From: an uncultured Oscillospiraceae bacterium
Lineage (GTDB): Bacteria; Bacillota; Clostridia; Oscillospirales; Oscillospiraceae
DNA: 64,000 nt
Assembly (NCBI GenBank): GCA_934565655.1
Contig: CAKTIE010000002.1
Coordinates: forward strand, 1 to 64,000
Direction: 5' to 3'
Both the position numbers and the translations under genes were made by a program. Below are positions 62,768 to 64,000 of this stretch, piece by piece; the stretch's first letter is position 1, and each line of letters starts with the position of its first letter. A model generated the notes under the pieces. That model did not search any database. It was not told the origin of the DNA and worked only from the letters and a program-made list of their open reading frames with translations.

Positions 62768-64000
62768 TCATTTGATCGCTGCTTTTTCACGCTTGGCACC
62801 CAGGTACTGCACAGCCACCACAGCGGCCACCAGTGCCAGGCCCACCACGTCAGTGAGGGTGCCGGGGATCATCATACCCAAGCCGCCCGCCACCAGCACG
62901 ATGCGGAGGAGCCAGGGGATCTTCTTGTACAGGTGGCCGTTGAGGGCCGCCGCGATACCGAAGATACCCAGCAGGGCGCTGACGCAGATCTGCGCCACCT
63001 CCCACCAGCCGGAGATGTTCTCAAACAGCAGAGCGGGACTGTACGCGAAGATGTACGGCACGATGAAGGCCGCAATGGCCAGCTTCGTGGCGTTCAGGCC
63101 GGTTTTCATGGGGTCTGACTTGGCGATCGCAGAACCGGCGTAGGCCGCCAGTGCCACAGGAGGCGTGATATCCGCCACGATGCCGAAGTAGAACACGAAG
63201 AAGTGAGCCGCCACCACAGGGAAGTTCAGCTGGATCAGGATGGGAGCGCAGGTGGAAGCCATGATGCAGTAGTTGGCGGTGGTAGGCACGCCCATGCCCA
63301 GCACGATGCAGCACAGCATGGTCAGCACCAGGCCGATGATGGTCACGTTGCCCGCCAGCTGAACGATGGCGTTGATCAGAATGGAGGCCAGACCGGTAAC
63401 AGTGATGCAGCCGGCGATGATACCCGCCATGCCGCAGGCCACAGCCACGGTGATGGCGCCGCGGGAACCGGCTTCCAGAGAATCCACCGCGGAGAAGAAG
63501 GAGCGCTTGCCGGCAGTACCCAGTGCCTTGCCGGTGGTCTGAGGCGCGTTGTCCTCATCGCCCCGCTTGGCCTGCAGGAAGAAGTTGACGAAGCCCACGG
63601 CGATGGCCGCCAGAATGGAATAGGCGGCGGAGTGAGACATGGTCTTGCTGCCGGAGGACACCAGCCACACCAGCAGGATCAGAGGAATGATCAGATAGAA
63701 GTCGCGGGCCAGATCCTTCCACTTGGGCAGCTGGTCGCGGGAAATACCCTTCAGACCCAGCTTCTTGGCCTCCAGGTGGACGGCGATAAAGATGCCGGTG
63801 AAATACAGGATGGCAGGCAGGATCGCCTTGACAGCCACCTGAGCATAGGGGATCTTCATATACTCCGCCATCAGGAAGGCGGCGGCGCCCATGATGGGGG
63901 GCATGATCTGGCCGCCGGTGGAGGCAGCCGCCTCGACAGCACCGGCAAACTCCGGCTTATAGCCGGTCTTTTTCATCATGGGGATGGTGAAGGAGCCGGT
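62768..64000 (-). CDS. Fused TRAP transporter permease, C-terminal part (5' end outside window)
   Basis: 410 residues are visible and the frame is open to base 64000, reading TGSFTIPMMKKTGYKPEFAG, so the start lies beyond the window. The large-subunit motifs are clear: AVEAAASTGGQIMPPIMGAA, then ILPAILYFTGIFIAVHLEAK, IVLGMGVPTTANYCIMASTC and HFFVFYFGIVADITPPVALA. This is the DctM-type permease of the fused (TAXI-type) TRAP family, which imports organic acids such as glutamate with sodium, using a secreted binding protein. The partner binding protein is likely encoded to the right of the window. Confidence 0.93.
   Translation of the reverse strand, partial: TGSFTIPMMKKTGYKPEFAGAVEAAASTGGQIMPPIMGAAAFLMAEYMKIPYAQVAVKAILPAILYFTGIFIAVHLEAKKLGLKGISRDQLPKWKDLARDFYLIIPLILLVWLVSSGSKTMSHSAAYSILAAIAVGFVNFFLQAKRGDEDNAPQTTGKALGTAGKRSFFSAVDSLEAGSRGAITVAVACGMAGIIAGCITVTGLASILINAIVQLAGNVTIIGLVLTMLCCIVLGMGVPTTANYCIMASTCAPILIQLNFPVVAAHFFVFYFGIVADITPPVALAAYAGSAIAKSDPMKTGLNATKLAIAAFIVPYIFAYSPALLFENISGWWEVAQICVSALLGIFGIAAALNGHLYKKIPWLLRIVLVAGGLGMMIPGTLTDVVGLALVAAVVAVQYLGAKREKAAIK

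Overview
The window looks like a spore-forming, high-G+C member of the Firmicutes/Clostridia, most likely the Oscillospiraceae (Oscillibacter/Dysosmobacter/Lawsonibacter-like). This is inferred from the sporulation genes (a spoIVB remnant, spoVT, a GerA/SpoVAF protein), T-box control of cysS, lipoproteins with Gram-positive-type lipoboxes, an mtaB/rimO pair, and GC-rich coding DNA with consensus sigma-A promoters. Almost all of it is ordinary chromosome arranged in short operons. Only the first 4.4 kb is clearly mobile.

Layout. 1-4383: right end of an integrated element, with three tandem large serine recombinases, translationally coupled, the first cut by the window edge. The element ends against a 3' fragment of spoIVB (to 4539), broken at the SGSP serine-protease motif. 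4.5-10 kb: small Cys-rich protein, MATE exporter, membrane-bound XRE regulator, DegV protein, a palindrome-rich gap, and a SpoVAF-like germination protein. 10-15 kb: minus-strand operon of cysteine desulfurase, MATE exporter, RlmA-type methyltransferase, flavodoxin-fold reductase and GH25 lysozyme. 15-19.4 kb: mtaB-yfbR, then ACT protein, PFL-family protein and GNAT. 19.4-23.8 kb: minus-strand operon rpe-recR-apbE-NusG_II-Gx transporter-AAA ATPase. 24-29.5 kb: amino-acid ABC transporter whose binding protein appears circularly permuted, then an AraC regulator and a dicarboxylate/amino-acid symporter.

29.5-36.9 kb: T-box-controlled cysS, then the operon yqhQ-prmC-recA-recX-rimO-pgsA, whose promoter carries a LexA-like site. 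36.9-40.4 kb: lipoprotein, response regulator, histidine kinase. 40.5-47.2 kb: tRNA-Leu(CAA), RluA-type pseudouridine synthase, psuK-psuG-DUF1294, asnS, thioredoxin, homoserine dehydrogenase. 47.2-52.2 kb: MITE-like repeat, spoVT with a sigma-G-type promoter, an unassigned structured RNA with its own terminator, an ECF sigma/DUF4367 pair, a divergent metallopeptidase-like lipoprotein, and a second MITE-like copy. 52.2-60 kb: MerR/GyrI regulator, TetR-controlled ABC-2 exporter, xpaC-telA-TPM operon, DUF6512 membrane protein. 60-64 kb: potassium-type membrane pyrophosphatase and a fused TRAP permease cut by the right edge.

The most notable items are the element inserted in the catalytic motif of spoIVB, the apparently circularly permuted substrate-binding lipoprotein, the unassigned structured RNA upstream of spoVT, and the MITE-like repeat family with one expanded copy. 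All assignments rest on reading the sequence and on family knowledge; no database search was run.
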